Assembly (NCBI GenBank): GCA_011620595.1
Contig: WOYX01000009.1
Coordinates: 66,961 to 120,161 of the forward strand
Direction of reading: 5' to 3'
DNA: 53,201 bases
DNA from: Bacteroidales bacterium
GTDB taxonomy: Bacteria; Bacteroidota; Bacteroidia; Bacteroidales; VadinHA17
Positions within the stretch are counted from its first letter, which is position 1; every line of letters begins with the position of its first letter. The translations under genes and the position numbers were made by a program. The notes beneath the pieces were generated by a model, which was not told the origin of the DNA, made no database searches, and saw only the letters and a list, made by a program, of their open reading frames with translations. This document shows positions 1-8,370 of the stretch, in pieces.

Positions 1-171
1 TGTGCGCTTCTGCGCCCACCCGCTGTCGCGGGACTACGTCGCTTCGCTTCCTGTGTGCTCCGCCGCCTCTGCTGCAGACTTTTAACCTTTTTTATACTTT
101 GCGCCTGCATGAATTGATGATAAGCAGCGTTTGATATTCTTATATTAGCGCAGGCAACCAAACCGATCATA
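1..171. other. Upstream non-coding region at window edge
   Basis: No convincing coding frame is seen. The first 80 bases are GC-rich and the remainder turns AT-rich just before the M19 dipeptidase start. A weak AT-rich promoter-like stretch (TTTTTTATACTTTG, about 88-101) resembles the Bacteroidetes -7 box but has the wrong internal spacing. The left part may be the tail of an intergenic region that continues outside the window. Confidence 0.4.
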
Positions 172-1374
172 ATGAGAGCAGTATATTTGATTTTCACATT
201 GTTGTTCCTCCTTGCCGGCTGTGCCACCGAGGAGGAGAGGATTGACCGCAAGGCTGAAAAGCTGCATGGGGAGATGCTCACCGTTGACACCCACTGTGAC
301 ACGCCCATGAGACTGGCCAGGGGTGGATTTGACCCGGCTGTACGCAATGACAACGGCTGCGTCGATTTCCCACGCATGAAGGAGGGCGGCCTCGATGCCA
401 TGTTCTTTGCCATCTTCATCGGGCAGGGGCCGAGAACGGCTGAAGCATTTGAGACTGAGCACCGGAATACTCTCCGCACATTTGACTCCGTGAAGGTCAA
501 TGTTAAAAGAAACAGCAATCTGGCAGGCCTAGCCCTTACCCGAGACGATGCCCTGAAGCTGAAGTCGGAAGGGAAGGTGGCCATCTTTATGGGTATCGAG
601 AACGGCTACCCGGTAGGAACCGATATTTCCAGGATAAAGCAGTATTATGATCTGGGGGCCCGCTATATTACCCTTTGTCACTCATCAAACAATGATATCT
701 GCGACTCTTCCACCGATAAGGGAGGACCGGAACACGGAGGCCTTTCACCCTTCGGTGAGGAGGTGGTCAGAGAGATGAACAGGGTAGGTATGCTGGTGGA
801 TGTATCACATATCTCTGACGAGTCGTTCTATGACGTGCTTAACATCTCAAAAGCCCCGGTCATAGCCTCTCACTCATCGGCCAGGGCACTGTGCGAGAGC
901 CCGCGCAACCTGGATGACGACATGCTTCTGGCTCTGAAGAAGAATGGCGGGGTGATACAGATATGCCTGCTGAGTGACTACCTGAAGCAGCCCGAGCCCA
1001 ATCCCGAGTTTGATGAGAAGGTGAAGGAGCTCCGTGAGAAGTGGAGCAGCAACACTGAGGAGATGACTGACGAGATGAAGGAGCAGCGCTGGAGGGAGTT
1101 TTCTGAACTAAAGAACAAATATGTAAAGCTCGCAACAGTAACTGATGCCGTCAACCATATTCAGCACGTGGTTGATATAATCGGCATCGACTATGTGGGC
1201 ATAGGTTCTGACTTCGACGGCGGCGGCGGCATTGAAGGTTGCAGGGATGTCTCAACGATGAGCAATATCACCAAAGAACTTATCAGGCGCGGTTACAGCC
1301 GTGAGGATATCGCCAAGATCTGGGGAGGCAACTTCATGCGGGTCATGGGCCAGGCCCGGGCATTGGCGCAGTAA
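172..1374 (+). CDS. Membrane dipeptidase, peptidase family M19 (lipoprotein)
   Basis: This 400-residue protein belongs to the renal dipeptidase (M19) family, zinc enzymes that hydrolyse dipeptides. The N-terminus is a lipoprotein signal: a hydrophobic run ending in LLAGC, so Cys17 should be acylated. Visible metal-site motifs are VDTHCDTP near residue 40, the glutamate in MGIENG, VSHISDESF, ASHSSAR, and GIGSDFDGGGG near residue 350. The length fits the family. It stands alone on the plus strand, facing away from the window edge. A role in peptide scavenging at the cell envelope is inferred from the lipobox. Confidence 0.9.
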   Translation: MRAVYLIFTLLFLLAGCATEEERIDRKAEKLHGEMLTVDTHCDTPMRLARGGFDPAVRNDNGCVDFPRMKEGGLDAMFFAIFIGQGPRTAEAFETEHRNTLRTFDSVKVNVKRNSNLAGLALTRDDALKLKSEGKVAIFMGIENGYPVGTDISRIKQYYDLGARYITLCHSSNNDICDSSTDKGGPEHGGLSPFGEEVVREMNRVGMLVDVSHISDESFYDVLNISKAPVIASHSSARALCESPRNLDDDMLLALKKNGGVIQICLLSDYLKQPEPNPEFDEKVKELREKWSSNTEEMTDEMKEQRWREFSELKNKYVKLATVTDAVNHIQHVVDIIGIDYVGIGSDFDGGGGIEGCRDVSTMSNITKELIRRGYSREDIAKIWGGNFMRVMGQARALAQ

Positions 1375-1375
1375 T

Positions 1376-1490
1376 CAGTCGGCCACCTTCGCCAAGGCTG
1401 TGGTGGCTAAAAGCAATCATCAGTTTGACAATGCCTAAATACCTGATTCTTAATTCTTAATTCTTAATTCCTTCCACTACTCCCTGGTTT
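1376..1490. repeat. Composite dispersed intergenic repeat, copy 1
   Basis: The stretch after the dipeptidase reads as GGCCACCTTCGCC, then GGTGGCTAAAAGCA, then three heptamers ATTCTTA (1446-1466), then CCACTACTCCCT. The same blocks in the same order occur at 32577-32750. GGCCACC and GGTGGCT could pair as an imperfect hairpin. It lies between convergent genes, where a terminator would be expected, but no T-tract hairpin is obvious. Confidence 0.5.
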
Positions 1491-2564
1491 TACCCTTGAG
1501 AATCTCAGTGACTTGATCATCCACGAGGGGAGTGGTTTGTTCGGGTCGCGCCTGCGCAGGTCGAGATACCATCCCAGCTTTTTTATGATCGGCACCCGGT
1601 GTGACTCCACAAACTCTATCAGGGTGCCGTCGGGGTCTTCGATATAGGCAAAGTAGCCTGCAGCCTCACCCATGTCAAAGCTGTCTCCGTCATGGCTCTT
1701 CTGGCTGTCGACGGTAAAGGGAAAACCGGCCTCGCTGCAGTAGCTGCGAAGGTTATCCATGCCCCTGATGTCATAGCAGAGATGGATGAAGCCGGGGTCA
1801 CCCCAGTAGCGGCCTTCAAATATCCGTGTGGCTTTACGGTCACGTGCTTCCGTAAGTTCTATCACACTCTGGCCGAAGATGGGATTGAAACCACCGTGAA
1901 AAGGTCTTGAGGGTGCCAGCAGTACGCGCCTGAACAGACCGTCGCCTCCGGGCACTGCTGCCAGATCATCGAAGGTGCCAGTGATGTCGTACACTACCCG
2001 GTCATAACCCAGTATGTCCGAATAGAGCTTAACTGACTTCTCTATGTCAGTAACCCCGATTATCGCCCCGTAAGAACCCCCCGAGATCTTCTTCAGGTTC
2101 ATGAACCAGTCGGTGGCCTCTACTATATGAAAGATATTCCCGAACGGGTCCCTGACAAAAAAGCTCTTCCTGCCTGACGGGTCTGCCACCGGGGTGCCCA
2201 GCACCTCCACGCCGCTGTCGGTCCAGTACTGCCATGCAGCATCCACATCTTTCACCTTCATCTTGCAGGCGAAGATACCCAGGTCGCCGAGTTTGGTCTC
2301 GCGGTCGCGGTACTTTGGTTTCCTGCCCTTATGCTGCCACACCTCGAACCCACCGCCGCTTTGCAGGTTCATAGCCAGCACGGCATGCCTGCTGCGCGGC
2401 TCTCCGCCGGTATAGGGTAGCATAAGCCTTGCTTCCGCCTCATCCTCAAAGATGCGGCAGTCCATCCCGAAGGCCCTGATATACCAGTCCCATGCCTTCT
2501 CGAGGTCATAAACCCCGACGCCCATCTGCTGTATACCGCTGATGATATATCCCTTTATCTTCAT
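1464..2564 (-). CDS. Tandem VOC (glyoxalase/dioxygenase superfamily) protein
   Basis: A 366-residue protein with two vicinal-oxygen-chelate modules. The first runs from about residue 10 to 150 (GVGVYDLEKAWDWYIRAFG ... FVRDPFGNIFHIVE). The second runs from about 165 to 320 (GVTDIEKSVKLYSDILGYD ... YIEDPDGTLIEFVE). The closing strands carrying DPFGN and DPDG are typical of this superfamily. Fold and metal-binding style are recognisable, but the substrate is not. It is the last gene of a minus-strand cluster, 7 bases after the SDR gene. A dioxygenase or lyase acting on a lipid or aromatic compound is possible but unproven. Confidence 0.8.
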   Translation of the reverse strand: MKIKGYIISGIQQMGVGVYDLEKAWDWYIRAFGMDCRIFEDEAEARLMLPYTGGEPRSRHAVLAMNLQSGGGFEVWQHKGRKPKYRDRETKLGDLGIFACKMKVKDVDAAWQYWTDSGVEVLGTPVADPSGRKSFFVRDPFGNIFHIVEATDWFMNLKKISGGSYGAIIGVTDIEKSVKLYSDILGYDRVVYDITGTFDDLAAVPGGDGLFRRVLLAPSRPFHGGFNPIFGQSVIELTEARDRKATRIFEGRYWGDPGFIHLCYDIRGMDNLRSYCSEAGFPFTVDSQKSHDGDSFDMGEAAGYFAYIEDPDGTLIEFVESHRVPIIKKLGWYLDLRRRDPNKPLPSWMIKSLRFSRVKPGSSGRN

Positions 2565-2571
2565 CTCCTGG

Positions 2572-3372
2572 TCAGTTTGGATTGATCCTGCCGGCTATCC
2601 TGAAAAAGAGCCCCGGCAGGTACTTTCTTATCTTCAACATCAGCAGCTCACTGCTGCCGACAAGTATCTCTCTTCTGTTTCTTCTCAGCCCCCTGATTAT
2701 CTGCTTCGCAGCCCTCTCAGGCGTAACCCCCCCGGCCTGGCCTTCGTCCATTCTGCCGTGACTGTCGCCTGTAGCCGTGAGGGCATTGTATGATATCATA
2801 GTTCTCACCCTTCCCGGTATAATCACGGAGACCCTGATATTATCACGGGCATGTTCGAGGAGCAGCGTCTCAAAGAAACCGTGGAGGGCCTGTTTTGATG
2901 CCGAGTAGGCAGAGCGGAGAGGAAAGCCGAACCGCCCTGATATTGAGCTGGTAGCGGCAATATGGCCTCCTCCGGCGGTGATCATGTGGGGCAGCAGCGC
3001 CTTTGTGAGGGCTATGGTCCCGAAATAGTTGATCTCCATGATCTTACGGTCGAGCCACAGCGGCGTCTCGCTGATGCGGGCTCTCTGGCTTATGCCACCC
3101 AGGTTAAGCAGCATGTCAACTCTTCCTTCCTGCTGTACCACCCGTGATACCGTCTTTTCTATGGTGCCGGTGTCGCCAAGGTCGAAAGGCACGATTGTGA
3201 TGCTCCCCTTCAGGGATGCACAGTTGCCGGCAACCTTACTGAGTCCGTTACTGTCGTTTGATGAGGCTATGACCCGGCTTCCACCACGGACGAAGGCATA
3301 GACCAGTGCTTCCCCGATGCCTGACGAGGCTCCGGTGATCCAGACCACTTTCCCGGTGAAAATATCCTTCAT
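2572..3372 (-). CDS. Short-chain dehydrogenase/reductase (SDR)
   Basis: A 266-residue classical SDR. The Rossmann signature TGASSGIGEA is at residues 14-23, and the active-site motif SAYSASK gives the catalytic Tyr and Lys (YxxxK), with the catalytic Ser in TSSISGR. The usual NNAG is replaced by NLGG. The C-terminal basic tail and general look resemble the DHRS7-like, membrane-associated SDR group. It starts 2 bases after the acyltransferase stop and is followed by the VOC gene, so the three are very likely one transcript. A lipid carbonyl substrate is an inference from the neighbour. Confidence 0.85.
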   Translation of the reverse strand: MKDIFTGKVVWITGASSGIGEALVYAFVRGGSRVIASSNDSNGLSKVAGNCASLKGSITIVPFDLGDTGTIEKTVSRVVQQEGRVDMLLNLGGISQRARISETPLWLDRKIMEINYFGTIALTKALLPHMITAGGGHIAATSSISGRFGFPLRSAYSASKQALHGFFETLLLEHARDNIRVSVIIPGRVRTMISYNALTATGDSHGRMDEGQAGGVTPERAAKQIIRGLRRNRREILVGSSELLMLKIRKYLPGLFFRIAGRINPN

Positions 3373-3374
3373 TG

Positions 3375-4703
3375 TCAGAGAGCAGCTACTCGTTTGATGA
3401 GGCTGTTGTATGTGTCACGCAGCCGTGTGAAGACCGGGTTGCCGGTACTTATGAGTCTGAGTATCCGGAAGCCACCGACCGTCCTGAGGTAGAGCAGGAA
3501 CCAGTTCCATGCCATGATACCCAGAACGGGTACCATGAGAAAGGCTATGATTGCCAGCCACCAGGGCTTGATGAAGATGAGTGCAAGCACGAGGTAGACC
3601 GGGCTTAAGATAAAGCTCAGACCAAGGAAGAATCCGTACCGTGCCGTGCTGATGAAGGCCGGGTCTTTCGATTTGAGGGCCTGGATGTAAGCTACCTGGA
3701 ACATTAGTATGTTCAGGCTGGCACCAAGGATGAAGACCGGCAGGGTAGCCAGCAGCAGCAGCCCTGAGAGGATGAGCCACATAAGAGGATGCTTCTTCTT
3801 CCTCAGGTGCCTGTAGGTCACCTTGAGACTGGTGGCCATATCGCGGACCGCAAGAGAGTCATCGCACAGCTTCCTGTAAGCATCGGGGTCTTCAGCCCTC
3901 AGCTCATTCACCTTGCTTACCAGCCTCTTGTCGCGGAAGAGCTTGGGATAGTGGATGCTGTCACTGTACTTCTCGTTGATGATGCTGCGCAGCTCGTTGA
4001 TAGCATCATAATCCTGCTCATCATCAATGTGCACCATCACCTTCTGCATCTCCGAGGAGAGCCTGTCGCGCAGCTCCAGGATCGCCCTGTTGGGGTTCTC
4101 TTTGTAGGAGTCGTAATATTCCGAGACATGTATGGGATGGCCGTAGACCACGGTGAGTACCTGTCTGAAGTGCCAGTAGTGGGAGTAGTCGAGGCCAACG
4201 GGAACGATGTTTATCTCCTTGCTGAAGCCGGAGGCCTCTGCGGTCTGGAAGCTAATACGGCAGATACCCTTCTTGAGCTGCCTGAGCTTCCTGAAAGTGG
4301 CATGGCTGCCCTCAGGGAGTATGACCACTCCGTTACGGTTCTCCATGACCCTCAGGGTATCCCTGAAGGTATCGTCATTCTGTTTCAGGTTCTCATACCC
4401 GTCCCTGAACCGGTATACCGGCAGCATTTTCAGCTTGTAGAGAATCCGTGCCACGAACTTCTTTCTGAAGATGTCAGCCCTGGTCAGGAAGATAAGCTGC
4501 CGGTCGAGTGTGCCGATCAATGCCATGGCATCCATCAGCGCATTCTGATGGTTGGGGGCAAATATCGTCGGCACCGAAAAGTCAATGTGCTCCCTGCCGT
4601 AGGCCAGCACCTTGCGGTAAAAAATGTAATTGTGCCACAGATTAACGTAGTTCTTCAGTAGCTGATAGAAAAGATCATACTTTTCAATGTTGTGCTTTGC
4701 CAT
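3375..4703 (-). CDS. PlsC-type glycerolphosphate acyltransferase with C-terminal membrane segments
   Basis: A 442-residue lysophospholipid/glycerol-3-phosphate acyltransferase homologue. The acceptor motif appears as NHQNALMDA near residue 50, which is HX5D rather than the common HX4D. The same spacing is known in the yeast Gat/SCT1-like group. A second block, LPEGSHATFRKLRQLKKG, matches the phosphate-binding motif. The N-terminal 250 residues are the catalytic domain. Residues about 300-400 contain several hydrophobic helices, so it is an integral membrane protein. It is the first gene of the acyltransferase-SDR-VOC cluster, probably acting in phospholipid or ether-lipid synthesis. Confidence 0.85.
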   Translation of the reverse strand: MAKHNIEKYDLFYQLLKNYVNLWHNYIFYRKVLAYGREHIDFSVPTIFAPNHQNALMDAMALIGTLDRQLIFLTRADIFRKKFVARILYKLKMLPVYRFRDGYENLKQNDDTFRDTLRVMENRNGVVILPEGSHATFRKLRQLKKGICRISFQTAEASGFSKEINIVPVGLDYSHYWHFRQVLTVVYGHPIHVSEYYDSYKENPNRAILELRDRLSSEMQKVMVHIDDEQDYDAINELRSIINEKYSDSIHYPKLFRDKRLVSKVNELRAEDPDAYRKLCDDSLAVRDMATSLKVTYRHLRKKKHPLMWLILSGLLLLATLPVFILGASLNILMFQVAYIQALKSKDPAFISTARYGFFLGLSFILSPVYLVLALIFIKPWWLAIIAFLMVPVLGIMAWNWFLLYLRTVGGFRILRLISTGNPVFTRLRDTYNSLIKRVAAL

Positions 4704-4787
4704 TCCCCACCCCGGATAAACTTATTGTTCCCGAAAAGGAAAGCTGCCGGCTCTCCTGCATACGAAGTTAGAAAAAGTTTTTCCGTG

Positions 4788-4805
4788 ACGGCTTAAAAAA
4801 GCCGT
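4788..4805 (-). terminator. Possible hairpin terminator after the pth-S4 cluster
   Basis: A perfect 7-bp inverted repeat with a 4-A loop lies about 240 bases downstream of the S4 gene stop. It is flanked by A/T-rich runs at 4771-4783. The T-run after the stem is short in both orientations, so termination activity is uncertain. Confidence 0.35.
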
Positions 4806-4844
4806 TTCCCTGGTTCGGTGGCGCCCATTTTAGGTATTTATACC

Positions 4845-4934
4845 ACCCTGTTCTGCAGCATGGTGCAGCATTAACTGAGAAAATCTTCCACCCTGTTCAG
4901 CAGCATGGTGCAGCATTAACTGAGAAAATCTTCC
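4845..4934. repeat. 45-bp tandem repeat, two copies, derived from the adjacent gene end
   Basis: Copies at 4845-4889 and 4890-4934 differ at one position. Each ends with a 20-base core (4870-4889 and 4915-4934) that is 18/20 identical to 5047-5066. The last is the native last codons plus stop of the S4 gene, which encodes ...EDFLS-stop on the minus strand. The repeat therefore appears to have captured the 3' end of the neighbouring gene. Confidence 0.8.
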
Positions 4935-5047
4935 GGGTCTTCCCTGATGGCGAGACAGATTGCTTCACCTCATTCACAGGAATTTCGCCGATGGCCGTAC
5001 ATCTTGCTTGAGAGAATGTGCCGGGCCAACTTTAATGGGCAGGGAGA

Positions 5048-5425
5048 TTAACTCAGAAAATCCTCCAGGTCTCGTCTCTCCCTCTTTGTCGGGCGGCCGG
5101 TGCCGCGAGGCCTGTAGCCGGAGGCTACCCTTCCCTGCAGCAGCTTGTTTTTTTCATCATCAGGTGTGAAGTCGCTGATGAAGTCCGGCACCAGTTTCGC
5201 ACCCACCCTGATCACGGGGATTGCAATGACGAGGTAGCTATATGTTACCGGGGGTTTTCTGACGATCACTATTGCTCCTTTGCTGACGGAGTGTGACGGC
5301 TTGACGGTCTGACCGTCGACCGTCACCCTTCCCCTGCGGCATGCTTCGGTGGCGGCGCTGCGGGAGCTGAAGAGCCTCACGTGCCAGAGAAACTTATCTA
5401 TCCGTTCTCCCTTCTGAGCCGTCAT
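5048..5425 (-). CDS. S4-domain RNA-binding protein, Hsp15 (HslR) family
   Basis: A 125-residue protein beginning with an S4 RNA-binding fold: RIDKFLWHVRLFSSRSAA, then ACRRGRVTVDGQ and VSKGAIVIV, about residues 7-65. It ends in a basic tail with RPRGTGRPTKRERRDLEDFL. This is the layout of Hsp15, which binds stalled 50S subunits carrying nascent peptidyl-tRNA. Its start overlaps the end of pth by 32 bases, so the two are translationally linked. That fits, since both act on peptidyl-tRNA trouble. Copies of its stop-codon region are repeated downstream. Confidence 0.88.
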   Translation of the reverse strand: MTAQKGERIDKFLWHVRLFSSRSAATEACRRGRVTVDGQTVKPSHSVSKGAIVIVRKPPVTYSYLVIAIPVIRVGAKLVPDFISDFTPDDEKNKLLQGRVASGYRPRGTGRPTKRERRDLEDFLS

Positions 5426-6002
5426 CAGTGAGGGTTTTTCCGGCCTTGTTGTAGGCTGTCATGGTGAGTTCACATCCGGCAGTCACAAACGACTGTATCA
5501 TTGTGACAGCGAGCGGCAGCCGCCTTTTAATCACGGTAAGCTCCTCTTCGCTCCATTCGCCCAGCACGTAATCCACCTGTCCGCCCCTGTGGAAAGCGTC
5601 GCCGATACCCACGCGCAGACGGGGGTAGCCTGTTGTGCCGAGTACCTCGCTGATGTTTGCCAGGCCGTTGTGGCCGCCGTCGCCTCCCTTTGCCCTAAGA
5701 CGTATGCTGCCCGTAGGTATGGCTATGTCATCGGTGATAACGAGAAGATTTTCAAGGGGGATATTCTCCCTGTTGAGCCAGTAGCGGACTGCGTTGCCGC
5801 TGCGGTTCATCAGGGTGGTGGGTTTGAGAAGTACCATCCTGGCACCCTTGTAATTCAATTCAGCGGTGAAACCGTAACGGCTGTCCTTAAAAGCAATGCC
5901 GGATGCAGTTGCAACTGCATCCAGCACCATAAATCCGACGTTATGCCGTGTGTTTTTATACTCTTCGCCTATGTTGCCAAGACCGGCGATAAGATACTTC
6001 AT
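5394..6002 (-). CDS. pth: Peptidyl-tRNA hydrolase
   Basis: A 202-residue Pth that releases tRNA from peptidyl-tRNA dropped by the ribosome. The start MKYLIAGLGNIGEEYKNTRHNVGF contains the conserved GLGN and TRHNVGF motifs with the catalytic His. The substrate-groove motifs KPTTLMNRSG, DDIAIPTGSIRLRAKGGDGGHNG and LRVGIG follow. The length is typical. It lies 5 bases downstream of the L25 gene, and this L25-Pth pairing is common in bacteria. Confidence 0.95.
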   Translation of the reverse strand: MKYLIAGLGNIGEEYKNTRHNVGFMVLDAVATASGIAFKDSRYGFTAELNYKGARMVLLKPTTLMNRSGNAVRYWLNRENIPLENLLVITDDIAIPTGSIRLRAKGGDGGHNGLANISEVLGTTGYPRLRVGIGDAFHRGGQVDYVLGEWSEEELTVIKRRLPLAVTMIQSFVTAGCELTMTAYNKAGKTLTDDGSEGRTDR

Positions 6003-6007
6003 CGCTA

Positions 6008-6637
6008 CTATTCAGCGGCCTCACCCTGCCCTTCAGTTGTGGCTTCACCTGCAGCTACTTCACCTTTGGGGGCAAGCTCCTCTTCCTTGAGTGATACCCT
6101 TGAAACAGCTACCGAAGCTACCATAGCGCGCTTGTTGTCAATAATCTCAAGCTTGTCATATGAGAGATCACCGATCTTGATCGACTGTCCGATCTGAAGT
6201 TTGGAGATGTCGATGTTAAGGTGATCAGGCAGATATTCAGCCATGCCCTTGACCCTGAGCGACCTGCGCTTGATCCTGAGTTTCCCTCCGGCTTTAACAC
6301 CCGGAGATACACCGGTGATTTTAATGGGGATGTTGATTGTAACGGGCTTGTTTTCAATTACCTGTATAAAGTCGATGTGCAACAGTTTGTCGCTGACAGG
6401 GTGAAACTGCAGGTCCTTCATTACTGCATTGTAATTCTTTCCGTCAATGTTGAGGTTGACAAGATATACTTCCGGGGTATACACCAGCTTGCGGAAGGCA
6501 TTTTCATGCGCATAGAAATGCAGGTTTTTCTCCCCTCCGTACATTACGCAAGGCACATTGTTCTCAGCTCTGAGGCTGTTGGAACTCTTTTTGCCGAAAT
6601 GATCGCGTGAGACGGCTTTGATCTCGATACTTTTCAT
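6008..6637 (-). CDS. rplY: 50S ribosomal protein L25, Ctc (long) form
   Basis: A 209-residue member of the long L25/Ctc family, which binds 5S rRNA. The N-terminal L25 domain (about 1-95) contains SRDHFGKKSSNSLRAENNVPCVMYGG. The C-terminal TL5-like domain (about 100-185) carries GVSPGVKAGGKL and YLPDHLNIDISKLQIGQSIKIGDL. A charged tail rich in Glu, Ala and Gly ends the protein. The gene has its own -7 box (6719-6726) and a leader of roughly 75 bases. Confidence 0.93.
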   Translation of the reverse strand: MKSIEIKAVSRDHFGKKSSNSLRAENNVPCVMYGGEKNLHFYAHENAFRKLVYTPEVYLVNLNIDGKNYNAVMKDLQFHPVSDKLLHIDFIQVIENKPVTINIPIKITGVSPGVKAGGKLRIKRRSLRVKGMAEYLPDHLNIDISKLQIGQSIKIGDLSYDKLEIIDNKRAMVASVAVSRVSLKEEELAPKGEVAAGEATTEGQGEAAE

Positions 6638-6718
6638 TAGTCTTTAATTTGTTGTGCTACTCAAGGTTGCATGCCAGGCAACTTCCCATCACACGTTTGA
6701 CGTTTTTAAATTGGCCTG

Positions 6719-6726
6719 CAAATATA
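6719..6726 (-). promoter_or_regulatory. Bacteroidetes -7 box for the rplY-pth-S4 cluster
   Basis: Read on the minus strand the box is TATATTTG, an exact match to the TAnnTTTG -7 consensus of Bacteroidetes primary sigma factors. It sits in the prs-rplY gap and predicts a leader of about 75 bases. No clear -33 TTTG is seen. Confidence 0.5.
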
Positions 6727-6736
6727 GCTAAAAAGG

Positions 6737-7675
6737 TTAAAATAGAAAACCGGTGCTTATGGAACTGTTTGTATAGACTGCTTTTATTGCCTCAGCGAAG
6801 ATCTCGCTGACGGAGAGCACCTTTATCTTTTCCGACTGCTGGTTAAGGGGTATACTGTCGGTGACCACCAGCTCCTCCAGGGGTGAAGCTTCAATCTTCT
6901 CCACGGCATCGCCGGAGAGGACGGGGTGGGTTGCAATCGCCCTCACGCTCAGCGCGCCGCGTTCTTTCATTACCGTGGCGGCAAAGGTGAGTGTACCCGC
7001 AGTGTCAACGAGATCATCGATGATTACCACATGGCGGCCTTCCACCTCACCAATCACGGATATCTCCTCAACAACGTTGGGTTTTTTCCTCAGCTTGTAG
7101 CAGAGCACAAGCTCACTGCCCAGGTAACGGGCGTAGGCGTTGGCCCTCTTCGAGCCTCCCATGTCAGGTGCCGAGATCGTGAGGTTTGGCAGGTTAAGGT
7201 TCCGGATGTAGGGTGCAAAGAGTGCAGATCCAAAGAGATGGTCAACAGGCACGTCAAAGAAACCCTGTATCTGATCGGCATGCAGATCTATGGTAATGAT
7301 GCGGTCAACACCTGCCTTCGTAAGCAGGTCGGCTGTCAGCTTGGCGCCCAGTGATACCCTGGGCCTGTCTTTGCGGTCCTGCCTCGCAAAACCGTAATAG
7401 GGAATGATGGCATTGACCTTGTAGGCCGATGCTCTCTTGGCAGCATCGATCATCAGCAGCAGTTCCATGAGATTCTCTGCCGGAGGGTTGGTCGACTGTA
7501 TTATGAAGACATGGCAGCCCCTGACCGATTCGTCAAAGCATGGCTGAAACTCACCGTCACTGAAGCTTAGCAGCGTACTCTTGCCGAGTTCAATGCCAAG
7601 ATGACCGGCAATTTTTTTTGCTATTGTAAGTGAAGAGGTGCATGAAAAGATCTTAAAGGGAGGTCTGCCATTCAT
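6737..7675 (-). CDS. prs: Ribose-phosphate pyrophosphokinase (PRPP synthetase)
   Basis: A 312-residue PRPP synthetase, making phosphoribosyl pyrophosphate from ribose 5-phosphate and ATP for nucleotide, His and Trp synthesis. Visible motifs are FSDGEFQPCFDESVRGC near residue 38, IPYYGFARQDRK (the catalytic flexible-loop region), DLHADQIQGFFDVPVDHLF, and the PRPP-binding loop VVIIDDLVDTAGTL near residue 220. The length is standard. It follows engB with a 62-base gap on the same strand. Confidence 0.95.
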   Translation of the reverse strand: MNGRPPFKIFSCTSSLTIAKKIAGHLGIELGKSTLLSFSDGEFQPCFDESVRGCHVFIIQSTNPPAENLMELLLMIDAAKRASAYKVNAIIPYYGFARQDRKDRPRVSLGAKLTADLLTKAGVDRIITIDLHADQIQGFFDVPVDHLFGSALFAPYIRNLNLPNLTISAPDMGGSKRANAYARYLGSELVLCYKLRKKPNVVEEISVIGEVEGRHVVIIDDLVDTAGTLTFAATVMKERGALSVRAIATHPVLSGDAVEKIEASPLEELVVTDSIPLNQQSEKIKVLSVSEIFAEAIKAVYTNSSISTGFLF

Positions 7676-7737
7676 ATCTGAGAAATTTGACGGTTATTTT
7701 CCGGATGATGAGGTAAAAATAATATTAATGGTTCAAA

Positions 7738-8364
7738 TCATTTTTTTCTGCCGAAAAATTTCATGTTTTTGGTGATATATTTCAGCAACTCCTCCCTGCC
7801 CGTCCCCTTTGCTGCTGAAGTGACGAACGAGGGAGGCAGGCTCTCCCACCTCTCAAGCATGACCCTGTCATACACAGCCCGTATCCTTTCAGCCTCCGCC
7901 GCTGAGAGCTTGTCGATCTTGGTGAAGACCCTGGCGAAGGGAACACCATTGAGGGCCAGTCTCTCCATGAAGGCCAGGTCAGCAGCCATGGGCTCATGCC
8001 GCCCGTCGATCAGCACAAAAAGTGAAATCAGGTTCTCACGGTGGGTGATGTACGAGATGAATAGTTTATCCCACTCAGCCCTCATCTTCTGTGAGACGCG
8101 TGAATAACCGTAACCGGGAAGGTCAACGAGATACCAGCTGTCGTTGATCAGAAAGTGGTTTATTAACTGTGTCTTTCCGGGTTGACCCGATATTTTTGCC
8201 AGGCCCTTTTTGGAGACGAGCATGTTCAGGAGTGACGACTTGCCTACGTTTGACCTTCCGGTGAAGGCAAACTCCGGCAGGTCAGGCGGTGGCAGCTGGC
8301 CTATTTTGGCGCTGCTTTTAATGTATACCGCTGACCTGATTTCCGGTGGAGAGGCTTTTGACAT
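7738..8364 (-). CDS. engB: Ribosome biogenesis GTPase EngB/YsxC
   Basis: A 208-residue YihA/YsxC-type GTPase needed for 50S assembly. All GTPase motifs can be read: G1 GRSNVGKSSLLN (about residue 37), G2 region PGKTQLINHF, G3 DLPGYGYSRV, G4 TKIDKL and G5 TSAAKGTG. The size is typical. It lies 6 bases after the MORN-type lipoprotein gene, so probably shares its transcript. Confidence 0.95.
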   Translation of the reverse strand: MSKASPPEIRSAVYIKSSAKIGQLPPPDLPEFAFTGRSNVGKSSLLNMLVSKKGLAKISGQPGKTQLINHFLINDSWYLVDLPGYGYSRVSQKMRAEWDKLFISYITHRENLISLFVLIDGRHEPMAADLAFMERLALNGVPFARVFTKIDKLSAAEAERIRAVYDRVMLERWESLPPSFVTSAAKGTGREELLKYITKNMKFFGRKK

Positions 8365-8370
8365 TGCATC

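Larger units (their letters stand above)
4704..5047. other. Intergenic region with hairpin and gene-end repeats
   Basis: No coding frame is supported in this 344-base gap between two minus-strand genes. It holds an inverted repeat ACGGCTT-AAAA-AAGCCGT (4788-4805), which could act as a terminator of the upstream S4 gene, although no clean U-tract follows on the minus strand. It also holds the 45-bp tandem repeat at 4845-4934 that copies the end of the S4 gene. Confidence 0.55.

Noticed and set aside
3789-4661. Plus-strand frame of 290 codons
   Set aside because: Antisense shadow of the acyltransferase, whose motifs are clear on the minus strand.
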